DNA of 64,000 nucleotides from NCBI GenBank assembly GCA_947170265.1, contig CAMVSV010000004.1, positions 31,649-95,648 of the forward strand, in the 5' to 3' direction. The notes under the pieces are model-generated. The model did no database searches and was not told where the DNA came from. It worked only from the letters and a program-made list of their open reading frames with translations. The position numbers and the translations under genes are program-made. Position 1 is the first letter of the stretch, and every line of letters starts with the position of its first letter. This DNA comes from an uncultured Prevotella sp. Its GTDB lineage: Bacteria; Bacteroidota; Bacteroidia; Bacteroidales; Bacteroidaceae. Below are positions 56,512-64,000 of the stretch, one piece after another.

Positions 56512-57696
56512 CTACTGCCCATTTATCCACTCGGTCACGCTCTGTCCCATGCGCTGTCTGAAGGCATCGGTGAAGGTTCGGTAGCTGCGGTAGCCGCTCT
56601 CCTGGGCCAGCTGCTGGGCTGTAAAGTCACGACCGGCGGCGACGGACTCGCGGTAGAGACTGACGAAATGCTGGATGCGCAGACCGTTGATGTAGCTGTT
56701 GTAGGTGATGTTCTGACTCGAAAAATAGAGTCCGAGGTAGGTGCGGTTGGAACCTATGGCCTGAGCCAGTTGGGCAAGCGTCAGACCGTGATACAAGTAG
56801 AGCCGCGCATCCTCGCAATGCAACTTCAGCAAGGAGCCTATCCGTTTGTTAGTGACATCGGAAAGGGCTTCGGACGATGGACTGTCATTGACGGACGATT
56901 GGTTTTCTATATTGTCTTGTATCCCTGTATTCCCGGGCGATTGGTGCTCACCATCGCCTTCTCGTATTCCGGCATTCCCGTTTTCCTGTATTCTCAACTC
57001 GTTCAGGTCGCTCAGGGTCTCGACACGCCACAGCAAATGGCATATCATCACGATGCCGCACACCTGGATGACGTATTCGTAGAACATGCCGTCATCGTAA
57101 CCAACCGTGTAATAGCCGAAAACAAGCATTATGACGGCCAGCAACACGAACGTATGCCACACTTCCTTGTGCTCCAGATCGGCATAGTTGTCGCGCAGCC
57201 ACCGCCCATACTGCCTCACGGCGCGCACTATATAGACGACGAAACCGACAACCACCAGCAGCAGATAGCCATACGCCATAGTCATGTAGGTCTCGCTGCG
57301 TGTGACTATGCCCGCTAACATCAGCGCTACGAACGGCAGCATCATCACGCCAACTGGCCATAGCTGCCGCCGCCGATCCTGCAACATGCAGAGCAGCAGG
57401 ACTACGATCAGAGGGATACACGTCACGCAGTCGAGCAGTTCGCCCACGAGCATGCACATCATGAAGTCATCGTTTGAAGTAAGCACGGCAGCCGGCAAGT
57501 ACCACAGATGCCCGATGGCCAGGACGGCAAAGAACACCGCTGTCCACCGCCGGAGCCGCCGTGACGGCGTGACTTCGGGTGCGAAGGCATTGCCCCGGCG
57601 CAGCAGCAAGTAGAGGCAAGCTATAGCTTCCAACGCCGCTGCCGCACCGTATAGCATGAACAACAGGATTATATCGAGAGGGATTTGTCCGAACAT
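56512..57696 (-). CDS. Membrane-anchored AraC-type transcription regulator
   Basis: The protein has 394 residues. The N-terminal part has about seven hydrophobic helices (LLFMLYGAAAALEAIACLYL, GVMMLPFVALMLAGIV, VLLAVIMLVFGYYT and others) up to about residue 230. A linker follows, then a C-terminal AraC/XylS domain: LTLAQLAQAIGSNRTYLGLYF as the first helix-turn-helix, FTAQQLAQESGYRSYRTFTDAF as the second, and MGQSVTEWI. A regulator fixed in the membrane suggests sensing of an envelope or external signal. It lies at the head of the accessory locus, transcribed in the same direction, and is the best candidate for controlling it. Confidence 0.85.
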   Translation of the reverse strand: MFGQIPLDIILLFMLYGAAAALEAIACLYLLLRRGNAFAPEVTPSRRLRRWTAVFFAVLAIGHLWYLPAAVLTSNDDFMMCMLVGELLDCVTCIPLIVVLLLCMLQDRRRQLWPVGVMMLPFVALMLAGIVTRSETYMTMAYGYLLLVVVGFVVYIVRAVRQYGRWLRDNYADLEHKEVWHTFVLLAVIMLVFGYYTVGYDDGMFYEYVIQVCGIVMICHLLWRVETLSDLNELRIQENGNAGIREGDGEHQSPGNTGIQDNIENQSSVNDSPSSEALSDVTNKRIGSLLKLHCEDARLYLYHGLTLAQLAQAIGSNRTYLGLYFSSQNITYNSYINGLRIQHFVSLYRESVAAGRDFTAQQLAQESGYRSYRTFTDAFRQRMGQSVTEWINGQ

Positions 57697-57767
57697 AGTT
57701 TTTATGTGTTAATAGTTATTTGAGAGAGCTATCATTATTTCGACAACGTCAAACATTGGTCAAAAGA

Positions 57768-57844
57768 TTTGAGTTTCGCTCAACTTCCGTCGCGACTCGG
57801 CAAAGCCCAAGCGAGCTTTGTTCTACTCTCGCAGCTTCGTAGAT
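57768..57844. repeat. Hairpin-rich extragenic sequence resembling a Bacteroidales dispersed repeat
   Basis: TTGAG-TTTCG-CTCAA and AAAGC-CCAAGCGA-GCTTT are successive small stem-loops. I recall similar CTCGGCAAAGCC-type sequence as a recurrent intergenic repeat in Prevotella, but there is no second copy in this window. Confidence 0.35.
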
Positions 57845-58200
57845 TGCTTGCTTTAAAGTAGTTAACGATATGTCGGCATCGGTAGACGCGAGATCATATA
57901 TGACTCTCTTGTGTTAAGTCGGGTTGGTGACGGTGATGAAGGGCCGAGCATTCTCACCGCAGAATATTGGGGGGTTCCTTAATCGGTATTGTCATCGTTC
58001 TCACATATTGAGTTTGTAATTACGAGTCCAAAGATAAGCAATATATTTGAATTATTGCGCCATTGGAGCGTTAAAAGTAAGAAATGGGAGGATTGCAAAC
58101 CATGTTCAGCTCATGAATTAATATCAATGTCACTTCAGCAAGACAATGATTTTAGAGAAAGAAGATTATAGAGCTAATATCATGCACATATATCTTTCAA
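57845..58200. other. Gene-free region before the TetR-type gene
   Basis: A 60-codon frame at 57989-58171 on the plus strand has no ribosome-binding site or recognisable domain, so I do not call it. Nothing else stands out apart from AT-richness toward the promoter. Confidence 0.4.
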
Positions 58201-58223
58201 TGTGCAATTTTTATTAAAAAAAA

Positions 58224-58255
58224 TTTGTGCATTTGAAATAAATAATATACTTTTG
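58224..58255 (+). promoter_or_regulatory. Promoter of the TetR-type regulator and fabG
   Basis: TTTG (58224-58227), exactly 20 bases, then TACTTTTG (58248-58255): a near-consensus Bacteroidota promoter with start expected near 58261. Confidence 0.8.
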
Positions 58256-58278
58256 CACACGATTATTGCAATGTGCAA
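58253..58278. promoter_or_regulatory. Candidate TetR operator overlapping the promoter
   Basis: TTGCACA and TGTGCAA form an inverted repeat with 12 bases between the arms, covering the -7 element and the expected start point. Two further TGTGCA words lie at 58201 and 58226. Binding here would block transcription, so autorepression is likely. Confidence 0.5.
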
Positions 58279-58306
58279 TCGGACTAACAAGTTGGAGGAA
58301 CAAACG

Positions 58307-58900
58307 ATGTCTATATCGAAAACAAGACAAAAACTGGTGGATGTGGCACGCCAGCAATTTGCAAAAAACGGGATAGCAAACACCACAATGAACGACATCG
58401 CCTTGGCTTCGGGCAAGGGACGGCGCACTCTGTACACCTATTTCAAAAGCAAGGACGACGTTTACTACGCTGTGATAGAATCGGAGCTGGAACGTCTGTC
58501 AGACAAGCTCGACGAGGTGGCACAGAAACGCATCAGCCCACAAGACAAAGTCATTGAACTTATCTACACCCACCTGAACATGATACGCGAAACAGTGGTA
58601 CGCAACGGAAACCTGCGTGCTGAGTTTTTCAGGAATATATGGATGGTGGAAAAGGTTAGGAAGAAATTCGACGAAGACGAACTGGAGATATTCAGAAAGG
58701 TTTATGCCGACGCCAAGGAAGACGGCGAGTTCGACATTGAAGACGTGAACCTTGTGGCAGAAATAACCCACTACTGTATAAAAGGTCTCGAGGTGCCATT
58801 CATCTACGGCAGGCTCGGACATGGACTCACCACGGAGACAAGCCGTCCGCTGGTGGCGAAAGTGGTTTACGGAGCCTTGGGAAAGAGTTCAAACAAATAG
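58307..58900 (+). CDS. TetR/AcrR-family transcription regulator
   Basis: The protein has 197 residues from the ATG at 58307, which has GGAGG eight bases upstream; the open frame reaches 58202 but would cross the promoter. The N-terminal helix-turn-helix is NGIANTTMNDIALASGKGRR followed by TLYTYFKSKDDVYYAVI, the standard TetR pattern. The helical C-terminal ligand domain is unique. Forty bases separate it from fabG, so the pair forms an operon, and control of fatty-acid synthesis or of the gene itself is plausible. Confidence 0.9.
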   Translation: MSISKTRQKLVDVARQQFAKNGIANTTMNDIALASGKGRRTLYTYFKSKDDVYYAVIESELERLSDKLDEVAQKRISPQDKVIELIYTHLNMIRETVVRNGNLRAEFFRNIWMVEKVRKKFDEDELEIFRKVYADAKEDGEFDIEDVNLVAEITHYCIKGLEVPFIYGRLGHGLTTETSRPLVAKVVYGALGKSSNK

Positions 58901-58940
58901 ATTTTCCAACAAAACAAAATAATTATTTAAAACAAAGACA

Positions 58941-59678
58941 ATGGGATTATTAAGTGGAAAGACAGCACTCATAACAGGAGCTGCGCGCGGTATAGGTAAA
59001 GCTATCGCGCTGAAGTTTGCAGAAGAAGGTGCAAACATCGCATTCACTGACTTGGAAGTGAACGAGGAAACAGAAAAGGAAATTGCAGCCAAAGGCGTGA
59101 AAGCCAAGAGCTATGCAAGCAATGCCGCTGACTTTGCACAGACAGAAGAGGTGGTTAAGGCTGTGAAGGAAGAATTCGGAAGCATTGACATCCTGGTGAA
59201 CAATGCTGGTATAACAAAAGACGGACTCATGCTCAGGATGACTGAGCAGCAGTGGGATGCCGTGATAGCAGTAAACCTGAAGTCGGCATTCAACTTCATA
59301 CATGCTATTGTGCCTGTGATGATGCGACAGAGAGGCGGCAGCATAATAAACATGGCATCGGTGGTAGGCGTTCACGGCAATGCCGGACAAGCCAACTATG
59401 CAGCATCGAAAGCCGGACTTATTGCTCTCGCCAAGTCAATTGGTCAGGAGATGGGTCCCAAGGGCATACGCGCCAATGCCATAGCACCGGGATTTATCGA
59501 CACCGCCATGACACAGGCTCTGCCCGACGACATCCGCAAGGAATGGATTGGAAAGATACCTCTGCGCAGGGGAGGTCAGGTGGAAGACATTGCCAACGTG
59601 GCAACGTTCCTCGCCAGTGACATGTCAAGCTATGTCAGCGGACAGGTAATACAGGTTGACGGTGGTATGAACATGTAA
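58941..59678 (+). CDS. fabG: 3-oxoacyl-[acyl-carrier-protein] reductase
   Basis: The 245-residue short-chain dehydrogenase reduces beta-ketoacyl-ACP with NADPH in type II fatty-acid synthesis. The cofactor loop is GAARGIGKA, NNAG follows, and the catalytic set is Ser in NMASVVG with YAASK (Tyr-x3-Lys). The C-terminus VSGQVIQVDGGMNM is typical of FabG. Length and the absence of extra domains fit. Other short-chain reductases are possible in principle, but the match to FabG is close throughout. Confidence 0.92.
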   Translation: MGLLSGKTALITGAARGIGKAIALKFAEEGANIAFTDLEVNEETEKEIAAKGVKAKSYASNAADFAQTEEVVKAVKEEFGSIDILVNNAGITKDGLMLRMTEQQWDAVIAVNLKSAFNFIHAIVPVMMRQRGGSIINMASVVGVHGNAGQANYAASKAGLIALAKSIGQEMGPKGIRANAIAPGFIDTAMTQALPDDIRKEWIGKIPLRRGGQVEDIANVATFLASDMSSYVSGQVIQVDGGMNM

Positions 59679-59695
59679 TACTCGACAAATACAAT

Positions 59696-59741
59696 AAACG
59701 ACAAAAGCCAACTTCGTAACTGAAGCTGGCTTTTGTCGTTT
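59696..59741. terminator. Bidirectional terminator between fabG and the histidine kinase gene
   Basis: AAACGACAAAAGCCA and TGGCTTTTGTCGTTT pair perfectly, with CTTC/GAAG extending the stem around a short loop. The ends are A-rich and T-rich for both strands. Confidence 0.9.
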
Positions 59742-59752
59742 ATGATGGGCGT

Positions 59753-60922
59753 CTATTTGTTCAACTCTATGCGGAAGACCGTTCCCTTGCCTACCTCAGA
59801 GCTCTTGACGAAGATACGCCCGTGGTGGTATTCTTCCACGATGCGCTTGGCTAGTGACAACCCGAGCCCCCACCCTCGCTTCTTCGTCGTAAAACCCGGA
59901 CGGAAAACATTTGGAAGGTCGCGTTTCTTTATACCCTTACCGGTGTCGCTCACCTCGATGATTGCCTTCTCAGAAGTCTCCTCGACATGGAGGGTTATGG
60001 TGCCGGCTTCCCCTCCCATGGCATCAACGGCATTCTTTGAGAGATTCTCTATGACCCATTCAAAGAGCGACGCATTGAGTCTTAATATGATGTCGTGGTC
60101 GGGAAAATCCTTGATCATCCTTACCTTCTTGCTTGTGCGACGATCCATGTAGTCTATGACATGGTCTAATATCTCATTGAGACTTGACGGCACAGGCTCG
60201 GGCAACGAGCCAATCTTTGAGAAACGGTCGGCAATGAGCTGCAAGCGCTTCACATCCTTGTCCATCTCGGGTATCAGGGTGTCGTCGGGATAGGATTCCT
60301 TGAGTATCTCTGTCCATGCCATAAGGCTGGATATAGGAGTTCCGAGCTGATGGGCGGTTTCCTTTGACAACCCCACCCACACCTTGTTTTGCTCAGCACG
60401 CTTGGAGGTGAGCAACGCGAAGATGGCTACCACAACAAATATCATCACCACACCAAGCTGGACATACGGATAGAGAGCAAGACGGCGAAGCATGAGGGAG
60501 TCGTCGTAGCACACATCAATGTATTCGCCACGGGCATTGTCGTCAAGATAAATGCGAATGTTCTGGTTGGAGCGAAGCCATTTGCTGCCAAGTTGCTGCA
60601 CCTGAAGGAGACTGTCTTGATAGTCCTCGGCTTTTATCGGAACATTGCGGAACACTTGGGCATTGCCCTCTCTGTCCATAACAACCACTGGAATGGTGTG
60701 GTTCTCATCGATAACCTTCAGCACAAGGCTCAAGTCGGTGTTTTCATCAGCTTTATTGAGGGTACGCATGGCCTCTGCCCATACCTCCATCTTGTTACGC
60801 TCCTCATTTGACAGGTCGCGAATCAGGAAATGTGATACAACCAACGACGCAACAGCAATAACCACAGCCGCTACCACGAGGATTATCTTTACCTGCCTTA
60901 TCCTATCAGTCCAATGAAACAT
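59753..60922 (-). CDS. Orphan sensor histidine kinase
   Basis: The protein has 389 residues. Two membrane helices (about 11-33 and 152-172) enclose a periplasmic domain of about 120 residues with no known fold by eye. There is no HAMP domain; the H box SKETAHQLGTPISSLM follows directly (His191). The catalytic domain has N box NLSKNAVDAM, G1 DTGKGI (326) and G2 GWGLGLSLAKR (350). No response regulator is adjacent. It is the last gene of a four-gene operon with the SpmAB-like and L,D-transpeptidase genes, which hints at an envelope signal. Confidence 0.9.
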   Translation of the reverse strand: MFHWTDRIRQVKIILVVAAVVIAVASLVVSHFLIRDLSNEERNKMEVWAEAMRTLNKADENTDLSLVLKVIDENHTIPVVVMDREGNAQVFRNVPIKAEDYQDSLLQVQQLGSKWLRSNQNIRIYLDDNARGEYIDVCYDDSLMLRRLALYPYVQLGVVMIFVVVAIFALLTSKRAEQNKVWVGLSKETAHQLGTPISSLMAWTEILKESYPDDTLIPEMDKDVKRLQLIADRFSKIGSLPEPVPSSLNEILDHVIDYMDRRTSKKVRMIKDFPDHDIILRLNASLFEWVIENLSKNAVDAMGGEAGTITLHVEETSEKAIIEVSDTGKGIKKRDLPNVFRPGFTTKKRGWGLGLSLAKRIVEEYHHGRIFVKSSEVGKGTVFRIELNK

Positions 60923-60954
60923 AACGAATCTTTTAACTCAACTCAAGAAGAATG

Positions 60955-62187
60955 TCAACCGAAGAAGAAATAAGCTATGAACACTGCTGCCACCATTCCG
61001 GCAATATCGGCAAGCAATCCGCATGCTACGGAATATCTGTATTTCCTTATTCCTACGCTACCGAAATAAATTGCAAGTATATAGAACGTGGTATCGGTGC
61101 TTCCCTGAAGAATGCTCGCCAGATGGCCTACAAACGAGTCTGGTCCAAACGATTCAAAACACTCAAGCATCATGCCACGAGCACCCGCACCATTCAGAGG
61201 TTTCATAAGAGCTACAGGTACCGCTCCTACCCAATCGCTGTTGATACCACAGTATTCCACACCCGACTTGAGCCAATCCTGAAGCAGGTCTAATGCGCCT
61301 GAAGCACGGAAAACACCAACAGCAGCAAGTATGGCCACACAATAGGGAATAAGGCTGACGGCAATGCCAAAGCCACCCTTGGCACCCTCAATAAATGAGT
61401 TATAGACATTTAGCTTCTTGCGCCAACCGGAATAAATGAAAAGCATTATGGCACCAAGTATAAGAATGCTCGTAAGCAAACGGCAAAAGGCCTGCATGTG
61501 CTCGGTATCCATGCCCATGATGACACTGAAAAGGGTTGCCACTACTACTGCAATGACACCGAACATTATAAGAAAGCTCTTCTGGAAAAGATTGATTCGC
61601 TGGTAAAGAGAAACCACCAGGAGTCCAACCAACGATGAACACATGGTAGTAAGCAATAAAGGTATAAAAACATCGGCAGGGTCGGCAGCACCATACTTCG
61701 CACGATATGCCATGATTGACACAGGAATGATTGTTAGACCTGACGTGTTGAGCGTCAGAAACATAATCATGGAGTTGCTGGCAGTGTCTTTCTTCGGATT
61801 AATGCTCTGCAACTCCTGCATTGCTTTCAAACCAACAGGAGTTGCAGCATTGTCAAGACCAAGCATATTGGCACTGATATTCATGAAAATGGCTCCCAAA
61901 GCAGGGTGATTCTTAGGAATATCGGGGAAGAGCTTGGTAAGGACGGGACTGAGAAAATGTGCCAGACGGTCAACAAGACCACTATCTTCGCCTATCTTCA
62001 ATATTCCCATCCATAACGTAAGCGTGCCGGTGAGACCAATAGTCATTTCAAATGCCGTGGTAGACATCTTGAACGTGGAGTCCATCATGGCTGGAAGAGA
62101 CTCCATGTCTCCAAGAAACACCAGCTTGACAATACCCACCAAGACTCCAATGGCAAACAATGCCATCCAAATGTAATTCAATGCCAT
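60955..62187 (-). CDS. Fused SpmA-SpmB/nucleoside-recognition (Gate) membrane protein
   Basis: The 410-residue polytopic protein joins two Gate-domain halves that are separate SpmA and SpmB proteins in spore-formers. The first half has NHPALGAIFMNISANMLGLD and TLNTSGLTIIPVSIMAYR; the second has GAKGGFGIAVSLIPYCVAIL and ILQGSTDTTFYILAIYFG. The fusion is common in Bacteroidota, which do not sporulate, so the Bacillus role in spore dehydration cannot apply. Transport of a small molecule across the inner membrane is an inference. It lies 12 bases after the L,D-transpeptidase gene. Confidence 0.87.
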   Translation of the reverse strand: MALNYIWMALFAIGVLVGIVKLVFLGDMESLPAMMDSTFKMSTTAFEMTIGLTGTLTLWMGILKIGEDSGLVDRLAHFLSPVLTKLFPDIPKNHPALGAIFMNISANMLGLDNAATPVGLKAMQELQSINPKKDTASNSMIMFLTLNTSGLTIIPVSIMAYRAKYGAADPADVFIPLLLTTMCSSLVGLLVVSLYQRINLFQKSFLIMFGVIAVVVATLFSVIMGMDTEHMQAFCRLLTSILILGAIMLFIYSGWRKKLNVYNSFIEGAKGGFGIAVSLIPYCVAILAAVGVFRASGALDLLQDWLKSGVEYCGINSDWVGAVPVALMKPLNGAGARGMMLECFESFGPDSFVGHLASILQGSTDTTFYILAIYFGSVGIRKYRYSVACGLLADIAGMVAAVFIAYFFFG

Positions 62188-62199
62188 AGAAACAACGGG

Positions 62200-63165
62200 C
62201 TATTTGTGTTTTCCCTGAGAATTCAACTCTTCAATTGTCATGTTCTTTGATGCCACAGGCATGTCAGTAGTTGAAGACGAATGCATATCACTGTCCGAAC
62301 GCATGCCCTTGACTTTTGAACGACCTTGCTCAGGTGATGCCTGGTTTATCTGCTCGTTGCTCAAAGTCTTCTTTGGATCAAAATGACGGAGACGGGGAAG
62401 GCTCTGTTTCTTGTAAGCTTGTACCTCAAAAGGCAGGTCGTCAACGTTCTCTGCTTTGATAATAACCTTCATGCCAACAAAAGCAAAATCCCGGCGCAGC
62501 TCGCGGATATCCTTGTCACGAAGACGAATGCATCCCTCGCTCGCCCTACCTGGTACACTCTCTGCATTGTTGGTACTTCCATGAATGCCTATACCACTAT
62601 GACCGGGAGTAACCAGACGAAGGAAATAGTCTCCATAACTCTTTATTGAGCCACGTCCGTCTCCAAAGTCATGGGACCACGAAGAAGCATCTGCTATCTG
62701 AGAAATCTTGAATGGATTCTTCATGGTACAGTCAGGAGTACGCATGTCACCCTTCTTCTGTTTATTACCTTTCTTCAAAGCAAAGCAGCAGTCATAACGA
62801 GCCAACATCACAGTGTCAGCACCCTGTGCCTCATACACATAAAGATAATAGTCTTTCTTCGACATCACTATGAAGCAGTTCTCCTTCTTCTTCATCAAAT
62901 GCTTGAAATTGATACTCTCGTCTGCATCTGTGCGAACTGTGCGGTTGCCATAGTCAAGCACCACATGCTCACGAATATCATCCGACGAATATGGCAAATC
63001 CTCAGATACTGCCTTAACGTCATCTTCATCCACAACAACACCGTTGGCATCAACAGCCTTGGGGCTTGACTCCTGACCATTGTTAGAAGCCGAACCACCA
63101 CAAGCCATCATTGCCAACAGGGCTGCAATAATAGTTGTCCTTTCCAAAACAATATGTATTTTCAT
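62200..63165 (-). CDS. L,D-transpeptidase (YkuD) family lipoprotein
   Basis: The 321-residue lipoprotein has a lipobox MMAC and a disordered, acidic N-terminal spacer. A YkuD-type domain occupies about residues 90-240, with the catalytic signature HGSTNN and SEGCIRL (nucleophile Cys, with the preceding HG). Family members form 3-3 peptidoglycan crosslinks or attach proteins to peptidoglycan in the periplasm. The last 70 residues are basic and low complexity. It is translated six bases after the zinc-ribbon gene. Confidence 0.88.
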   Translation of the reverse strand: MKIHIVLERTTIIAALLAMMACGGSASNNGQESSPKAVDANGVVVDEDDVKAVSEDLPYSSDDIREHVVLDYGNRTVRTDADESINFKHLMKKKENCFIVMSKKDYYLYVYEAQGADTVMLARYDCCFALKKGNKQKKGDMRTPDCTMKNPFKISQIADASSWSHDFGDGRGSIKSYGDYFLRLVTPGHSGIGIHGSTNNAESVPGRASEGCIRLRDKDIRELRRDFAFVGMKVIIKAENVDDLPFEVQAYKKQSLPRLRHFDPKKTLSNEQINQASPEQGRSKVKGMRSDSDMHSSSTTDMPVASKNMTIEELNSQGKHK

Positions 63166-63171
63166 TTCACC

Positions 63172-63843
63172 TTAGTATTCCAAATAGCTAAACTCCTTGG
63201 AAACATAGAACGTATGGTTAAGGTATTTCACTTCATACCAGTCACCATCCTGACTGACATACTCCAAACGGCTACCTTTTTTAGGAGAACGAGTCTGACC
63301 ATTAGCCCATGTGAGATAACCGGAATTAAGACTCGGAGCGAAACGCAAACGAACACCATCGCCATTGATAACGACCTTAGCCTTGTTGGCTCCGGCACTC
63401 ACTGCACGATGCTCGGCACCATGAACAGCACCTTCTTTCACTATTACCTTCTCGTTCTTCTTTGCATTCTCCTCTGTGAGCTTCTTGTTTTCTTCTTCAA
63501 GCTTCTCCTGCTTTTCCTTCAGCTCAGCCATCTGCTTCTCCTGCTCCTTCTGCTGAGTCTGAGCAGCAATGGCCTGCGCTTCTTCTTTTTCATTACTCGA
63601 AGAAATAAAATAATAGGCACCGCCACCCACAAGCAGCAGGCACAACAACGCAATAATACCATATAAGAGACCATTATTGCCACCATTGCCTCCGCCTTGA
63701 TAAGGCTGCTGATACTGCTGCGTGTATTGAGGCTGGGGTTGAGGTTGAGGTTGCTGAACTATAACTTTCTGACCGCAATTTGGGCAGAATGCAGAATTAT
63801 CAGGAATAATATTTCCGCAATTAGTACAATGGATCTGTGACAT
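63172..63843 (-). CDS. Zinc-ribbon, single-pass membrane protein with SH3-like C-terminal domain
   Basis: The 223-residue protein has an N-terminal zinc ribbon (CTNCG and CPNCG). A Gln/Pro-rich linker, one membrane helix (LLYGIIALLCLLLVGGGAYYF) and a charged coiled coil follow. The C-terminal SH3b-like domain (about 160-223: VVINGDGVRLRFAPSLNSGY, YEVKYLNHTFYVSKE) should lie in the periplasm. SH3b domains often bind cell-wall peptides, which suits the L,D-transpeptidase gene that follows. The zinc ribbon should be cytoplasmic. It is the first gene of the four-gene operon. Confidence 0.85.
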   Translation of the reverse strand: MSQIHCTNCGNIIPDNSAFCPNCGQKVIVQQPQPQPQPQYTQQYQQPYQGGGNGGNNGLLYGIIALLCLLLVGGGAYYFISSSNEKEEAQAIAAQTQQKEQEKQMAELKEKQEKLEEENKKLTEENAKKNEKVIVKEGAVHGAEHRAVSAGANKAKVVINGDGVRLRFAPSLNSGYLTWANGQTRSPKKGSRLEYVSQDGDWYEVKYLNHTFYVSKEFSYLEY

Positions 63844-63872
63844 AATCTTATGATGTTAGTTAATTTATATCG

Positions 63873-63903
63873 CAAAGATACGAAAAGTTAAGAATTGCAC
63901 AAA
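63873..63903 (-). promoter_or_regulatory. Promoter of the zinc-ribbon/L,D-transpeptidase/SpmAB/kinase operon
   Basis: On the minus strand TTTG, then 19 bases, then TATCTTTG. It lies about 30 bases before the ATG and is one of the best consensus matches in the window. Confidence 0.8.
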
Positions 63904-63953
63904 GAAAATAATAAATAATTATAATTTCATGGTTAAAGCATAGAAACAAAAAA

Positions 63954-63987
63954 AGCGTTCCGTCATCATTTCTGAAAACGGAACGCT
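63954..63987 (-). terminator. Terminator of a minus-strand gene beyond the window edge
   Basis: AGCGTTCCGT pairs with ACGGAACGCT around a 14-base loop. On the minus strand it is followed by a run of T, so it ends a transcript entering from the right. Confidence 0.7.
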
Positions 63988-64000
63988 CATTGAAAAAAGG

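Noticed and set aside
57989..58171. Small 60-residue protein upstream of the TetR-type gene
   Set aside because: No ribosome-binding site, promoter or recognisable motif; kept as part of a gene-free interval.

Overview
The window is chromosomal DNA from a Bacteroidales bacterium, most probably Prevotellaceae. The support is indirect but consistent: Bacteroidota-type promoters (TTTG, about 19-20 bases, TAnnTTTG), the ATP synthase order beta-epsilon-(AtpI-like)-a-c-b-delta-alpha-gamma with an epsilon subunit lacking its C-terminal helices, lipidated TamA-type proteins, a type IX secretion (T9SS) sorting tail, and many outer-membrane barrels and lipoproteins. No phage, plasmid or CRISPR module is visible.

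Left part (1-21.2 kb). It holds the end of a substrate-binding-protein-like gene and a barrel gene, then a POT peptide transporter and pgk. A single-chain DNA methyltransferase with a nuclease-like N-terminus follows; its leader of about 365 nt has mutually exclusive hairpins next to the ribosome-binding region. Next come tamB-tamL (envelope assembly), an initiator tRNA followed by tandem 159-bp repeats that each carry the tRNA 3' tail, malic enzyme, an MBL-fold hydrolase and a second TamL-like lipoprotein.

Middle part (21.3-39.4 kb). The complete nine-gene ATP synthase operon is followed by pfkA, three glycosyltransferase genes, and a six-gene minus-strand run (DUF2520, kdsC-like, maf, AraC-type regulator, dipeptidyl peptidase III, AlkD-like). 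A TorF-type porin gene comes next. Two inverted 267-bp copies of a MITE-like element with matching ends lie at 21.3 and 39.7 kb.

Accessory locus (40.0-57.7 kb, all minus strand). This is the most unusual region. A membrane-anchored AraC-type regulator and a small polytopic membrane protein stand upstream of a 3855-residue secreted protein. That protein has GLUG-like repeats, Fn3, carboxypeptidase-regulatory-like and LamG-like domains and a T9SS tail. Downstream are an adjacent lipoprotein that appears to share a module with the giant, a DUF4421 barrel, a lipoprotein combining an unusual N-terminal domain with a cyclohexadienyl-dehydratase-like domain, and a cupin lipoprotein. I infer a surface system, but its substrate is unknown.

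Right part (58.2-64 kb). A TetR-type regulator with a likely self-operator precedes fabG. A four-gene minus-strand operon follows: zinc-ribbon/SH3 membrane protein, L,D-transpeptidase lipoprotein, fused SpmA-SpmB protein and an orphan histidine kinase. It ends at a terminator shared with fabG. All coordinates, families and motifs come from reading the sequence; no database search was run.
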